A DNA stretch of 38,341 bases from the NCBI GenBank assembly GCA_012513915.1, contig JAAZBG010000116.1, positions 1 to 38,341 on the forward strand. The letters are read 5' to 3'. A model generated the notes under the pieces. It was not told where the DNA came from. It saw nothing but the letters and a program-made list of their open reading frames with translations, and ran no database searches. The stretch is from Fibrobacter sp. (GTDB lineage Bacteria > Fibrobacterota > Chitinivibrionia > Chitinivibrionales > Chitinispirillaceae). Positions 25,573-35,600 of the stretch are shown here, one piece after another; positions within the stretch are counted from its first letter, which is position 1, and every line of letters begins with the position of its first letter. Position numbers and translations under genes: made by a program.

Positions 25573-26201
25573 ATTGTAAAGTCTGCGGATCGGAAGAGAT
25601 CACGTTATATGCCAGAAATAAAAAAAGGGAATTTCTCCGTTGTTCCCGATGTGAACTTGTATTTGTTCCTGAACAGTTTTTTCTCACAACCGCTCAGGAA
25701 CGCACTCGATATGAACTTCACGATAATTCCATTGAAAATAAAGGGTATACGGATTTTCTTGAAAAAATAGTTTCAGTGATAATGGAACGTTTTCCTGTGA
25801 ATTACACGATACTTGACTTTGGATCGGGAGCAGGTGCGGTTCTTGGAACATTGCTTCATAAAAAGGGGTATTCCTGTGAGTCGTATGATCCTTTATTTAA
25901 CATTCAATGTAACGATAATGCAAAGACGTATGATATTATCGTCATCTGTGAAGTTATTGAGCATCTCAGGTTACTTCAGGATGATCTTGCATTTATTAAG
26001 AAACGTTTAAAACCGGATGGCACGGTTATAATCCGAACACAATTGTATCCTGATGCAGATAATTTTTTAAAATGGTGGTATATTCAGGACTTGACGCATA
26101 TTAATTTTTTCTCGTCCTTAACCATTGATTTTGTGGCATCACAGCTGAACCGGACTGTTTCTTCAACAACAGAAGAAGATATTTTTCTGCTGAGTGTATA
26201 A
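25569..26201 (+). CDS. zinc-ribbon class I SAM methyltransferase
   Basis: A 210-residue protein. The N-terminal zinc ribbon has CKVCG (Cys3, Cys6) and CSRCELVF (Cys25, Cys28). The Rossmann fold follows with ILDFGSGAGAVLGTLL (motif I), SYDPL, and ICEVIEHL (motif of the Methyltransf_23 group), then LKPDGTVIIRTQ. It resembles methyltransferases found with surface-glycan genes. It overlaps the GT9 gene by four bases (ATGA), implying translational coupling and a joint role. Substrate unknown. Confidence 0.85.
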   Translation: MNCKVCGSEEITLYARNKKREFLRCSRCELVFVPEQFFLTTAQERTRYELHDNSIENKGYTDFLEKIVSVIMERFPVNYTILDFGSGAGAVLGTLLHKKGYSCESYDPLFNIQCNDNAKTYDIIVICEVIEHLRLLQDDLAFIKKRLKPDGTVIIRTQLYPDADNFLKWWYIQDLTHINFFSSLTIDFVASQLNRTVSSTTEEDIFLLSV

Positions 26202-26559
26202 TGGCAAACGTGTATTTATTCTTATCTGGCTGTAATAGTTGTCAATCAATCCCTGTAAAATTCGTTTAGGCTGTAATTAATCTGTTGATAAATAAACTCA
26301 ATCTGACAGTTGAAGTCTTCTTACATACGACCGGATTCCTTTATTGTAAAGTCTTTCCATCATGGCCATACAACCACTGATATCAACAAGCCTTGGTGCG
26401 GTATCGGGAGCAAGGGACCTGCTGTGAATGCTGCAGTTTCAGGATCACTTTTTTATCACTTGAAATAATTCCGCAACTATTTGATAATAATAGTTAAATC
26501 GGCTGATGTAGGCCTTGGGGTGTGTATGTAACGATTCAACAAAAGGTACAGGGTAGCAG
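26202..26559 (+). other. intergenic region upstream of motA
   Basis: About 360 bases with no credible gene. A plus-strand promoter candidate is TTGAAA (26460-26465), 16 bases, TGATAA (26482-26487), about 70 bases before motA. No flagellar sigma-28 consensus was recognised. Confidence 0.45.
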
Positions 26560-27336
26560 ATGGATATTTCTACCATAGGTGGAATTGCGATTGGTTTGAC
26601 GGCGTTGATTCTGGGCATTTTAACAGAGGGCGGACAGCTTGGCGCATATGTTGGTATGTCGGCTGCCATAATAATTTTTGGTGGAACAATCGGTGTAACG
26701 GTCGCCAGCTTTCCATTGTCTGTGGTGAAAAATGTACCACGGCTCTTGATTATCGCATTTACAAATCAGACGTATGAAATTCCTATGGTGATAAAACAGC
26801 TTGTGCAGTTTTCAGAGCGTGCCCGGCGTGAAGGAATTCTGTGTCTCGAATCAGAACTTGTCAATGTAAAAGATGAGTTTTTACGTTATGGCTTGCAGCT
26901 TGTTATTGATGGTACCGATCCTGAACTGGTTCGCGATACGCTTCAGACAAAAATTGCATTTACTGCAGAACGACATCATCAGGGAGCGGCAATATTTGAG
27001 GCTGCTGGCGGATATGCTCCGACAATCGGCATTATTGGAACTGTTATTGGACTTATTAATGTTTTATCAAACCTTGCTGATCCAAGCAGTCTGGGACACG
27101 CTATTGCTCTTGCTTTTATTGCAACACTCTATGGTGTCGGATCTGCAAACGTTATCTGGCTTCCTATCGGTGTAAAGTTGAAACAGAAACACAAAAGCGA
27201 ACAGATAATAAAAGAGATCATGCTTGAAGGTGTGTTGTGTTTACAATCAGGAGATAACCCCAGAATCGTTGAACAGAAACTTAAAGCATTCCTTTCCAAG
27301 AGTTATGCCAGCACTATTAATACAGGTGTTAAATAA
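26560..27336 (+). CDS. motA: flagellar motor stator protein MotA
   Basis: A 258-residue four-helix stator protein. Landmarks are the N-terminal DISTIGGIAIGLTALILG helix, ARREGILCLE in the cytoplasmic loop (charged residues that contact FliG), EAAGGYAPTIGIIGTVIGLI and HAIALAFIATLYGVGSAN. It forms a proton- or sodium-conducting stator with MotB. The motB gene follows two bases after its stop. FliG and other flagellar parts are not in the window. Confidence 0.93.
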   Translation: MDISTIGGIAIGLTALILGILTEGGQLGAYVGMSAAIIIFGGTIGVTVASFPLSVVKNVPRLLIIAFTNQTYEIPMVIKQLVQFSERARREGILCLESELVNVKDEFLRYGLQLVIDGTDPELVRDTLQTKIAFTAERHHQGAAIFEAAGGYAPTIGIIGTVIGLINVLSNLADPSSLGHAIALAFIATLYGVGSANVIWLPIGVKLKQKHKSEQIIKEIMLEGVLCLQSGDNPRIVEQKLKAFLSKSYASTINTGVK

Positions 27337-27338
27337 CC

Positions 27339-28163
27339 ATGATGCCCAAGAAGCCTGAAGCAGAAAAAGAAAATAATGAGCGCTGGCTTGTTACGTATTC
27401 GGATCTTATAACACTGCTTTTAATTTTTTTTATTGTTTTGTATAGCATGAGCAAGATCAATGAACAGAAGTTTGTTGAACTTTCTGAGTCAATGGCAATT
27501 GTATTCGGTAATGTTGGACGCAGTGGTGTGCTTGACGGAGGCAGATCTGTTATTCCGATGGATAATGCCACGTTCAGGCAGCGTCGAAATATCACTAATA
27601 CAACAGAACAGATCAAACGTATGATTGCCAATATGGGGCTTGAGGGAAAAATTACCGTTCGTGAAGAAGCCCGCGGGCTGGTAATCAGTGTGCGTGATAC
27701 TGTATTTTTCAAACCCGGTTCGGCTGATCTTGGTCCCAGAGCACAGAATATTATTACGACAGTTGCATCCCTTTTGTCAAATTTACCAAACAGTATACGT
27801 ATTGAAGGGCATACCGATAACATACCGATTCATACGTTTCGCTTTTACTCGAACTGGGAACTTTCCACCGCCCGTGCAACAAATGTTCTACACTATCTTG
27901 TCCAGAAAAAAAATATCTCTCCTGACAGATTATCTGCTGCCGGGTATGGTGAATTTAAACCGGTTGCAGATAATTCATCTGAAGCAGGACGGGCATCAAA
28001 CAGGCGTGTTGATATTGTGGTACTTGATGAAGCGTTTGAGAAATTTGAACCGGGAAATGAGGAGAGCAGTTCATCCGGTGACAACCTGGGTAACAATGGA
28101 AATACACAGTATACATCTCCGGCTGTATCGATCCCGGATACTGTTACCGATGAGGAGTTGTAA
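27339..28163 (+). CDS. motB: flagellar motor stator protein MotB
   Basis: A 274-residue protein. A single membrane helix carries the ion-binding Asp22 in TYSDLITLLLIFFIVLYSMS. The C-terminal OmpA-like peptidoglycan-binding domain (about residues 125-235) contains IEGHTDNIPIH, SNWELSTARA and NRRVDIVV. It anchors the stator to the cell wall. The acidic, Ser-rich tail after residue 235 (EESSSSGDNLGNNG) is longer than usual and looks disordered. Confidence 0.93.
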   Translation: MMPKKPEAEKENNERWLVTYSDLITLLLIFFIVLYSMSKINEQKFVELSESMAIVFGNVGRSGVLDGGRSVIPMDNATFRQRRNITNTTEQIKRMIANMGLEGKITVREEARGLVISVRDTVFFKPGSADLGPRAQNIITTVASLLSNLPNSIRIEGHTDNIPIHTFRFYSNWELSTARATNVLHYLVQKKNISPDRLSAAGYGEFKPVADNSSEAGRASNRRVDIVVLDEAFEKFEPGNEESSSSGDNLGNNGNTQYTSPAVSIPDTVTDEEL

Positions 28164-28168
28164 CTAAG

Positions 28169-29200
28169 ATGCTTGTAATGACAGCCACAGATGTTTCAGT
28201 ACTTCAGTTTACAACCTACAGTAATGCAACGGTAGCGATATTCATTTCTGTGTTTGTTGTCGTTATCTTCATAATTCTTGTTATTGCTTCCAGGATGATT
28301 GCAAAACAGAAACAGCTTGAGGAGCATGCAATACAACATAATTTCAAGGATAATTGCCGCCGGTTTGGGTTTGATTCGTTTGAAGTTGAGGCAATTGAAT
28401 CTGCAGTTAGAAAGATACTGGGTGATATTAACGACATTTTTGAACTTCAGAATGTATACGAACGGGTAATTCATGATGATATCGAGGCGATGATTGATTC
28501 AGGAAAAGACCTTACCATGATTGAAAATTTATACGGTTCAATCCGTAAAAAGCTTCACTATATCCTTCTCCCTGAAGGTATCCCTCTTACGTCAACCAGG
28601 AGCATCTCGTCCGGGCATATTGTTTCCATGATTGATTTGAAATGCGAGGCGCTGCTTGTAGAGAACAGGGAAACATGTTTCATTCTCAAATATCCTCCTG
28701 AACATTCTATCGTTGTAAACCAGGACTCAATTCTCAGAGTCGCGTTTTCACGGTCCGGTGATGGATTGTATTCTGTTGACACAAAGGTGATGGAACATAG
28801 CGGAGGACGTATCAAGTGCCGTCACTCGATCAATCTGAAACGGCATCAGTTGCGTCGTGATGTCCGGATGAAATTAAACGGCAGAATCAGACTGTTTATG
28901 CGTGATCCGGAGAATAACAGGATTGTTCTTGAGGGACGCCTGATAGACATTAGCGCCGGCGGAGTTTGTTTTGAATCGCCGGGTTCAGTACCGGTTAAGT
29001 CAATATTAACAATTGAAAGTTGTTCGCTGCCACTGCAATTAGCCGGTATCAGGACTCAGATACTATCATCATCCCAGCGCGAAAAAGATAACGAAATCAT
29101 GTTTAAATATCATACATCCTATGTCCAGATACCTTTTGATAAAAAAGAAAAAATTGTTTCATATTTATTTGTCAGAATGAGAGAATTACAGAAAAAATAG
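28169..29200 (+). CDS. membrane-anchored PilZ-domain protein
   Basis: A 343-residue protein with one N-terminal membrane helix (VAIFISVFVVVIFIILVIAS), a helical region (residues about 45-140), a YcgR-N-like beta segment, and a C-terminal PilZ domain with the c-di-GMP motifs RRDVR and DISAGG, followed by FES. It probably binds cyclic di-GMP and, next to motA-motB, may act as a brake or regulator of the motor in the manner of YcgR, though YcgR itself is soluble. It begins five bases after motB. Confidence 0.82.
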   Translation: MLVMTATDVSVLQFTTYSNATVAIFISVFVVVIFIILVIASRMIAKQKQLEEHAIQHNFKDNCRRFGFDSFEVEAIESAVRKILGDINDIFELQNVYERVIHDDIEAMIDSGKDLTMIENLYGSIRKKLHYILLPEGIPLTSTRSISSGHIVSMIDLKCEALLVENRETCFILKYPPEHSIVVNQDSILRVAFSRSGDGLYSVDTKVMEHSGGRIKCRHSINLKRHQLRRDVRMKLNGRIRLFMRDPENNRIVLEGRLIDISAGGVCFESPGSVPVKSILTIESCSLPLQLAGIRTQILSSSQREKDNEIMFKYHTSYVQIPFDKKEKIVSYLFVRMRELQKK

Positions 29201-29228
29201 ACAGGGGCAGGGATAGAATGAAGGAAAA

Positions 29229-29292
29229 GGCTGAGATTAAGGTTAAGGAAGAAGGAGAAACAAGATCACTCTCCTAAACCTCAATCTCAACC
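29229..29292. repeat. imperfect 21-bp inverted repeat
   Basis: GGCTGAGATTAAGGTTAAGG plus A (29229-29249) pairs with 29272-29292 at 18 of 21 positions, loop of 22 bases. The right arm runs into the hexamer tract, and the left arm looks like a degenerate inverted copy of the same TCAATC/TCAACC units. It lies just after the PilZ gene and might end that transcript, though a T-run is lacking. Confidence 0.7.
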
Positions 29293-29366
29293 TCAATCTC
29301 AACCTCAATCTCAATCTCAATCTCAATCTCAATCTCAATCTCAATCTCAATCTCAATCTCAATCTC
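29281..29366. repeat. hexanucleotide repeat (TCAATC)n
   Basis: Fourteen consecutive 6-base units from 29281 to 29364; units 2 and 4 read TCAACC, all others TCAATC, followed by TC. It is not within a gene. Such tracts expand and contract by slippage. Confidence 0.95.
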
Positions 29367-30108
29367 CCCGCAGATCGCGTTTTTCACTCCCTTCGATTGA
29401 CTTACTCTTGTATACAGTTATAGCCTGACATATATTATTTCTTCAAAAAAAATAAAGAAACCTTTTTATGGGAGAAGTAGATTTCGTTTTTTTATGCTCA
29501 AATGATAGTGTATGCAGCCTTTCTGGTAGCATTTTGTCAGGGAATCACAGAGTCTGTTTCCGTTGAAAATAAAACAATGTATTTGTAAATATCATTCCGG
29601 TTGCCGGAGATTCCATAAAATTGACACTATACCGGTGACTGAAATGGTAGGCCGGGGTGTATAAGGATTCATTCGGGATTGTTTCGTTTGGTATGCAGTG
29701 CGGAATCTCTCCAACTCTGGCTATTCAGGTTTAATCTGGTAATTATTAAGGCTTACCCAATAAAGATACGACACTTTTATTGTTGTCATATTTTTGCAGT
29801 CTGTTCTTTCAATCCGCCAGAAGATAATGTATAATCCAGACTTCTTTTTAGTCGGGGGCATTGGTCAAGAATCCGAACATAAAGTTGTCACATGCGCCTG
29901 AGAATACGATTGGCATACTACTTTTAAGGTAGAGTGATTATTGATATCCAGCAGGATTGTTTTACGAAAATGAGGAGTTTAATTCACAAAAAATATGAAA
30001 TTAGTTCACAATATTTTTATTATCAGATAGTACTCAATGGTTTGGCGGAATTGCCATTTTGAAAAAGTATTTATCAGGACAATTCAAGGAGATAGTGCGG
30101 GAGAGTGT

Positions 30109-31515
30109 ATGATACGTGTTTGTAGGATAGGTCTGTTCCTTCTTCTGATTACGGGCGGAGGGTTGCTGGTGTCGGGTGATGTTTTGAAACTGGATGATGT
30201 TATTGCTGCTGTTTGCAGTCAGAGTGACAGCGTTCAGGGGTTACATGAAAATATTAAAAAATCAAAGCAGCAGATTCGTGAACAATATGCAAACGCACTT
30301 CCGGTAATTTCAGGGGAGATTTTTGCCGGGCGGGCATATGGGCAGGGCATGGCGAGTGGATTTGGTGGAGGCGGCAGTAGTGGAATTCCTGATAGCATGA
30401 ACGTTACGTTCGGAATGCTTCAGGGCCTGCTCTCACAGACATTTGCAAATATGTATAAATCAGATGATGCTCCGGTGTACAGTGCTGCATTGAGTATCTC
30501 CCAGCCGATTTACACATTCGGAAAAATAGGTACAGCAGTCAAGGTCGCAAACTATTATGATAGCGCAACCCGGCTTTCGGTGGAGCGCAGCATTCAGAAT
30601 TTACAACTTGCAGGGCTTGATCTTTATTATGGATTATACCTTGCTGATATGGCGCTTTCGGTGCAGCAGGGTTCAGTTGCAAGGTTACAGGATCAGAGTG
30701 AATATCTGACACGGAATTTTTCACTTGGTTCCGGTTCAAAAGCACAAATACTCTCTACCAATGCAGATCTTGAACAACTGAAATCTGACATAATGGCATC
30801 AAAGCAGTCGCTTAAAACATTAAAAAAACGTTTGGGCATGATGATGGGGAGGGAGAGGACTGATTCAATCGAACTTGATACAGCAGGTGCACTGATCCGG
30901 TCATTTATGGGAACGATGCCAACATTTGATGATGCATTAAAAACAGCAATTGAAAATCGTAGTGATCTGAAATCACTTGATTATATGAGGAAAGCAAACG
31001 ACGGTGGAGTGAAAATCTATAAAGCAATGTATTACCCGTCAATTGCTGCAACAGCAAAGGTTGGTACCGGTGGAAAGGAATTTGAAAACCTATTTGATCC
31101 GGACTATAGAACCTGGCAGGTTGGCGTTGGATTGCAGTGGACAATGTTTGATGGATTCGCGAACAGTGCGAAAGCACGTCAGTATCAGTCTGATTCCCGG
31201 AAGCTTACGATTACGCGTAACATGCTGCTCAAGGCGCTTGCTATCGAGATTGATGCCGCATTGACATCCTGTGAAACAGCAGACAGTGCCGTTGTGGCAT
31301 CTGAAGCTGCACTTGCGGCAATGAAAGAGGTATACCAACTTACATACGATAATTTCAAGCAGGGGAGCGGTCAATTTACAGATTTGCAACTTGCTGAGGA
31401 ACGTTTGCGTCAATGCGAATTTGCAATCGTTTCTGCAAAATGTACAAAGATCCGTACCCGTGCGGTATTGCTGGTGGCGATGGGGAAAACTATTATTCCG
31501 GTGGAGGGGAAATGA
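30109..31515 (+). CDS. TolC-family outer-membrane efflux protein
   Basis: A 468-residue outer-membrane factor. A signal peptide (around CRIGLFLLLITGGGLLVSG) precedes two OEP repeats with long helices; IREQYANALPVISGEI and KAMYYPSIAATAKVG are the paired helix-strand turns typical of TolC. ATG 30109 has GGGAG upstream and gives a proper signal peptide; an ATG at 30037 would add 24 polar residues. A Gly/Met-rich insertion (GQGMASGFGGGGSSG) near residue 80 lies where a loop is expected. First gene of the efflux operon. Confidence 0.88.
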   Translation: MIRVCRIGLFLLLITGGGLLVSGDVLKLDDVIAAVCSQSDSVQGLHENIKKSKQQIREQYANALPVISGEIFAGRAYGQGMASGFGGGGSSGIPDSMNVTFGMLQGLLSQTFANMYKSDDAPVYSAALSISQPIYTFGKIGTAVKVANYYDSATRLSVERSIQNLQLAGLDLYYGLYLADMALSVQQGSVARLQDQSEYLTRNFSLGSGSKAQILSTNADLEQLKSDIMASKQSLKTLKKRLGMMMGRERTDSIELDTAGALIRSFMGTMPTFDDALKTAIENRSDLKSLDYMRKANDGGVKIYKAMYYPSIAATAKVGTGGKEFENLFDPDYRTWQVGVGLQWTMFDGFANSAKARQYQSDSRKLTITRNMLLKALAIEIDAALTSCETADSAVVASEAALAAMKEVYQLTYDNFKQGSGQFTDLQLAEERLRQCEFAIVSAKCTKIRTRAVLLVAMGKTIIPVEGK

Positions 31516-32582
31516 AAGCATTATTTAAAATTATACCGATTATGATTTTTGCTGTAGCGTTAATTATGACAGTACCCGGCTGCAAGGGTGGGAAAACCGC
31601 TGAAATCGGGCATAGCGCTGATATAAAGAAATCTGCCGACACTGCAAAAATCAAGGTTATTGTACATGACCTTACAGAAAGCGATTTTGAAGACTGGGGT
31701 ACATACAGTGCAGATCTTCGTGGCCGTGAAGATGCTAATCTGACCGCACCTGCGCTGGGCGGAAGGGTTTCATCAATAAGACCGATTGGTACTTTTGTAA
31801 AGGCTGGTGATGCACTTTGCGATATTGATGGCGAAAAGTATGAAGTTTCACTTCAGGCTGCACAGGCTCAGGTTGATGTCGCAAAAGGGGATCTTGAACG
31901 TGCAAAAGTCAACGTTGAGAAGGGTTCGCTCGGACGTTCTGTTATTGATGCCGCGAATCTTGCTTATCAGAATGCGAGAATGAACAAGGCTACTGCACAG
32001 CGTGCATATGAGGACTGCAGGTGTCAGGCACCGTTCGATGGTGTTCTTGTGAGCAGGTCGATTGAACGTTTTCAGACGGTGACACCGGGGATGCCGACAG
32101 TTCGTTTATCAAGACTTGATCAGCTCGAGGCACAGATTGCAATTCCTGAAAGTGAAGCATTTGGTTTTACAGAAGGTATGAAAGCTGAATTCAAGCTGCT
32201 CCAGAATCAGAATCCGGACCGGATATATGAGGGAAGAATTTCCAGCATTGACAGAGTTGTTGATTCCCGTTCCCGAACAGTAACTGCACGCATTATTCTG
32301 TCAAACAAAGATCACAGTCTCAAACCTGGAATGGTGGGGCGGGCGCGTATTCTCAAGAAGAAGTACCAGAAATCCATCGTCATCCCGGCGACATCACTAC
32401 TGCGTTTACAAAATGGAACGTCGGTGATGGTCGTTGAAAATAACGTGGCTCGTCAGAGGATCGTTGAAATTGAAGTAAGCACCGGTGACAGTGTTCTTAT
32501 CAGAAAAGGGCTTGCAGCAGGTGAGAAACTGATTACAACAGGAGCATTCCAGGTTAGTGACGGTACAAAGGTCGTTTACTAA
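31512..32582 (+). CDS. RND efflux periplasmic adaptor lipoprotein
   Basis: A 356-residue HlyD/MFP-family protein. The signal sequence ends in VPGC, a lipobox, so it is probably a lipoprotein. A lipoyl-like half (ADLRGREDANLTAPALGGRV), a helical hairpin (AAQAQVDVAKGDLERAKVNV), the second lipoyl half (YEDCRCQAPFDGVLVSRSIE) and a beta-barrel domain follow in order. It bridges the pump and the TolC-like protein. ATG 31512 overlaps the TolC stop (ATGA) and has GGAGGGG just upstream. Confidence 0.9.
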   Translation: MKALFKIIPIMIFAVALIMTVPGCKGGKTAEIGHSADIKKSADTAKIKVIVHDLTESDFEDWGTYSADLRGREDANLTAPALGGRVSSIRPIGTFVKAGDALCDIDGEKYEVSLQAAQAQVDVAKGDLERAKVNVEKGSLGRSVIDAANLAYQNARMNKATAQRAYEDCRCQAPFDGVLVSRSIERFQTVTPGMPTVRLSRLDQLEAQIAIPESEAFGFTEGMKAEFKLLQNQNPDRIYEGRISSIDRVVDSRSRTVTARIILSNKDHSLKPGMVGRARILKKKYQKSIVIPATSLLRLQNGTSVMVVENNVARQRIVEIEVSTGDSVLIRKGLAAGEKLITTGAFQVSDGTKVVY

Positions 32583-32676
32583 AATGGTAATTCCAGCCGT
32601 GGTGCACTTTTTGAAGCGTGCTACAGCATTGTTGATTGCATAGTGTAATTATGAATAAATACAGGAGAAACTATAG

Positions 32677-35600
32677 ATGACAAGGTTTGCACTTAAGAAC
32701 CGGATGTCAGTCATTGTACTGGCGGTGATATTGTTTATCACCGGACTTATGAGTTTTGTCGGGATGCGCAGGGAGGCTTTCCCGGAAATCAAGATACCGT
32801 ACATTTTTGTGACAACTGTGTATCCGGGGGCAAATCCGCCGGAAATCGAAAATCTGATCACGCAGAAAATTGAGGATAAACTGGATGGTATTGATGGCGT
32901 GAAGAAAATGACCAGTTCAAGCAATGAAAGTTATTCGAATATTTTTCTTGAATTTGATCCATCGGTCAATATTGAGGATGCATTGCGGAGAGTGAAGGAC
33001 AAGGTTGATCAGGCAAAGGGGGACCTGCCCGATGATGCACAGGATCCGATTACGCAGGAACTTAACTTTTCAACAATACCTATTGTCAACATTTCACTCT
33101 ATGCCGATTATGATATTGAACGGCTTGAATCCATTGCTGACAATCTAAAGGACAAAATGGCAAAAATCTCCGGTGTACTCGAATCGAAGGTTCAGGGAAA
33201 ACAGGAGAAGGAGATTGCCATTGATGCCGATCCATCACTGCTGCGTCAATATGGTCTCACGCTCCACGATATTGTATCCGCAATTCAGGGTCAGCATAAA
33301 AATATTCCCGGCGGTACGATGCTGACATCAGGATTTAGATTCTCGCTTAAAGTTACCGGAGAACTCAGTAGTCCGGATGAATTCAGGGAGCTGATAGTCC
33401 GTGCTGACAAACAAAAAATGATTCGTATTAAAGATGTTGCAAATATCAACTTTACCTATACCAGGGATCGCCAGTCGATCTCCCGTACCAACGGGAAACC
33501 ATCACTGACCCTTACAGTTGCAAAAAGAACCGGTGAGGATATTGTACGAATTGCTGATGAAGTAAACAGGATTCTCAGGGATGAGAGCTCCGGCTGGCCT
33601 GCCGGGACTCATTACGAAATTACCTATGATATGTCAAAAAGTATCAAGCATCTGGTGAATGAGCTTCAGAATCATATTCTTATGGGAATTATCCTTGTAC
33701 TATTAGTACTTAGTTTCTTTCTCGGTACCCGAAATTCGGTTTTTATTTCAACAGCAATCCCATTTTCTATGGCAATCGGATTCATTGTGCTTACTTATAT
33801 GGGTATCACCCTGAATATGGTTGTATTGTTTTCGCTGGTACTTGCCCTTGGCATGCTGGTTGATGACGGTATCGTGGTTGTCGAGAATATTTTCAGACAT
33901 TTACAAATGGGTAAAAATCGCTGGCAGGCATCACTTGATGGAACGCAGGAAGTGATGATTCCGGTATTTACAGCAACACTTACAACTGTAGGAGCGTTTG
34001 CGCCGGTGTTTTTCATGCCAGGTATTATGGGTGAATTCATGCGATATCTGCCACTGACCGTTGGTATCACCCTGACTGGTTCCCTTTTTGTCGCTTTTAT
34101 ATTCAATCCGGTGTTTGCGTCGTTGACAATGAATATCGCGGATGTTCACAAAATGGAAGGCGGCAATAAGAACTGGTTTGAACGGTTTAAAAATATATAT
34201 AGGAATTTCCTTGAATTTTTTCTCAGGCACCCGCTTTTACTGACTGTGTTTTGCCTGCTGTTTATAGTATCCGGTATTTTTATGTATTCAGCATTCGGGC
34301 CCGGTGTTGTTTTCTTCCCGAATACTGAACCGGAAGTTGTGTCTGTTGAAGTGGAGGGACCGCTTTCGCAGAATATCGATATGACTGATTCAACGCTGAA
34401 AATACCCGAGGATGTACTTTTACGTCTTTCCGACACAATTGCATCAATAAAGAATCTTAATGCGATTGTTGGTTCCGGTAAATCGGAAAGTTTTAGTGGA
34501 GGAAGTGCGGAGAGTCATAAGGGATATGTTGATGTCGTCTTTAAGGATTTTAATGAACGGAAAGTCTCATCCTTTAAGACCATGGCCTGGATGGAAAATA
34601 ATCTGAAGGACCTTGCTCCAGGATGGAAAATCCGTGTTGTAAAGCAGCAGGATGGCCCTCCGACAGGGAAACCCATTGAATATGAGATAAGTGGTGAGGA
34701 TTATGCACAGTTAAGCGTGATTGCAGATTCACTTAAGAAAATGTTTGAAACAATTCCTGGAATCACCAATGTGGGTCATGATTATGATCCTGCACGGCCG
34801 GAAATTCGAATCGATGTCGATCGTGAGCAGGCAAAGCAGCTTGGTTTCTCGACAATTGATGTCGCGTCGGCAGTTCGTGGTGCTATTTACGGATCGGAAG
34901 CGGCCAAGTATCGTATTGGTCAGGATGAGTATAAAATTATGGTGCGTCTGGCACCGGATATTCGTGAGGATATTAACGGATTGAATCAGATTGTGGTAAG
35001 TAAAGAGGGCAAAGAAGCGCCGTTACCAAGCGTTGCACTGATTAGCCAGGGGGCCAATATCGCCTCGATTCGTCACGTTGCCGCAAGGAGAACAATTCAG
35101 GTATGGGGTGAGCTTGCTCCGGGGCAGAAAGATGAACAGCAGCCCAAGAAAATCGCTGCAGCAATGGTTGCAAAGATGATGGTTCCGCCAGGGTACACTG
35201 TTCAGCCGGGAAGTTCAAACAGGGAACAGGTTGAGACGCAGCAGTTTATCATGAAAGCATTTTTTATCGCAATGAGCATTGTGTTTTTAATCATGGTGTT
35301 CCAGTTCAACTCACTGTTTCAGCCGTTTTTGATTCTGATTGGTATTTTTATTTCGGTTGGCGGTGTGTTCTGGGGGTTATTTATTGTTAACAAGTTCAAT
35401 GCGTTTGTAAATTTGATCACCGGCGGCGCTGCAAATTTTCAGGATGTAACGTTCTCGATAATATTCAGCGGTGTCGGGATTACTGCGCTTGCGGGTGTCG
35501 TTGCCAAGAATGGTATTGTGTTAATTGACTTTATGAATAGGCTACGCAGGGATGGTAAAGATCTGAAGACTGCGGTGATCGAGGGTGGTGCGACACGTCT

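Larger units (their letters stand above)
29201..30108. other. long non-coding region with hexamer repeat
   Basis: About 900 bases between the motor operon and the efflux operon. It holds an imperfect inverted repeat and a CTCAAT tract (listed separately) and AT-rich DNA with possible promoter elements: TTGACT near 29397 with TATAGC 16 bases on, and two TTCACAA copies near 29985 and 30007. Only very short ORFs without ribosome binding sites are seen. Confidence 0.5.

Noticed and set aside
26201..26269. 22-codon ORF with CNSC motif after the methyltransferase
   Set aside because: Overlaps the previous stop (TAATG) but is very short, lacks a ribosome binding site and has no recognisable feature.
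29281..29366. CRISPR array
   Set aside because: Units are six bases in direct contact with no spacers.
29468..29580. Short ORFs in the region between PilZ and TolC genes
   Set aside because: Up to about 32 codons, Cys/Ser-rich, no ribosome binding site.
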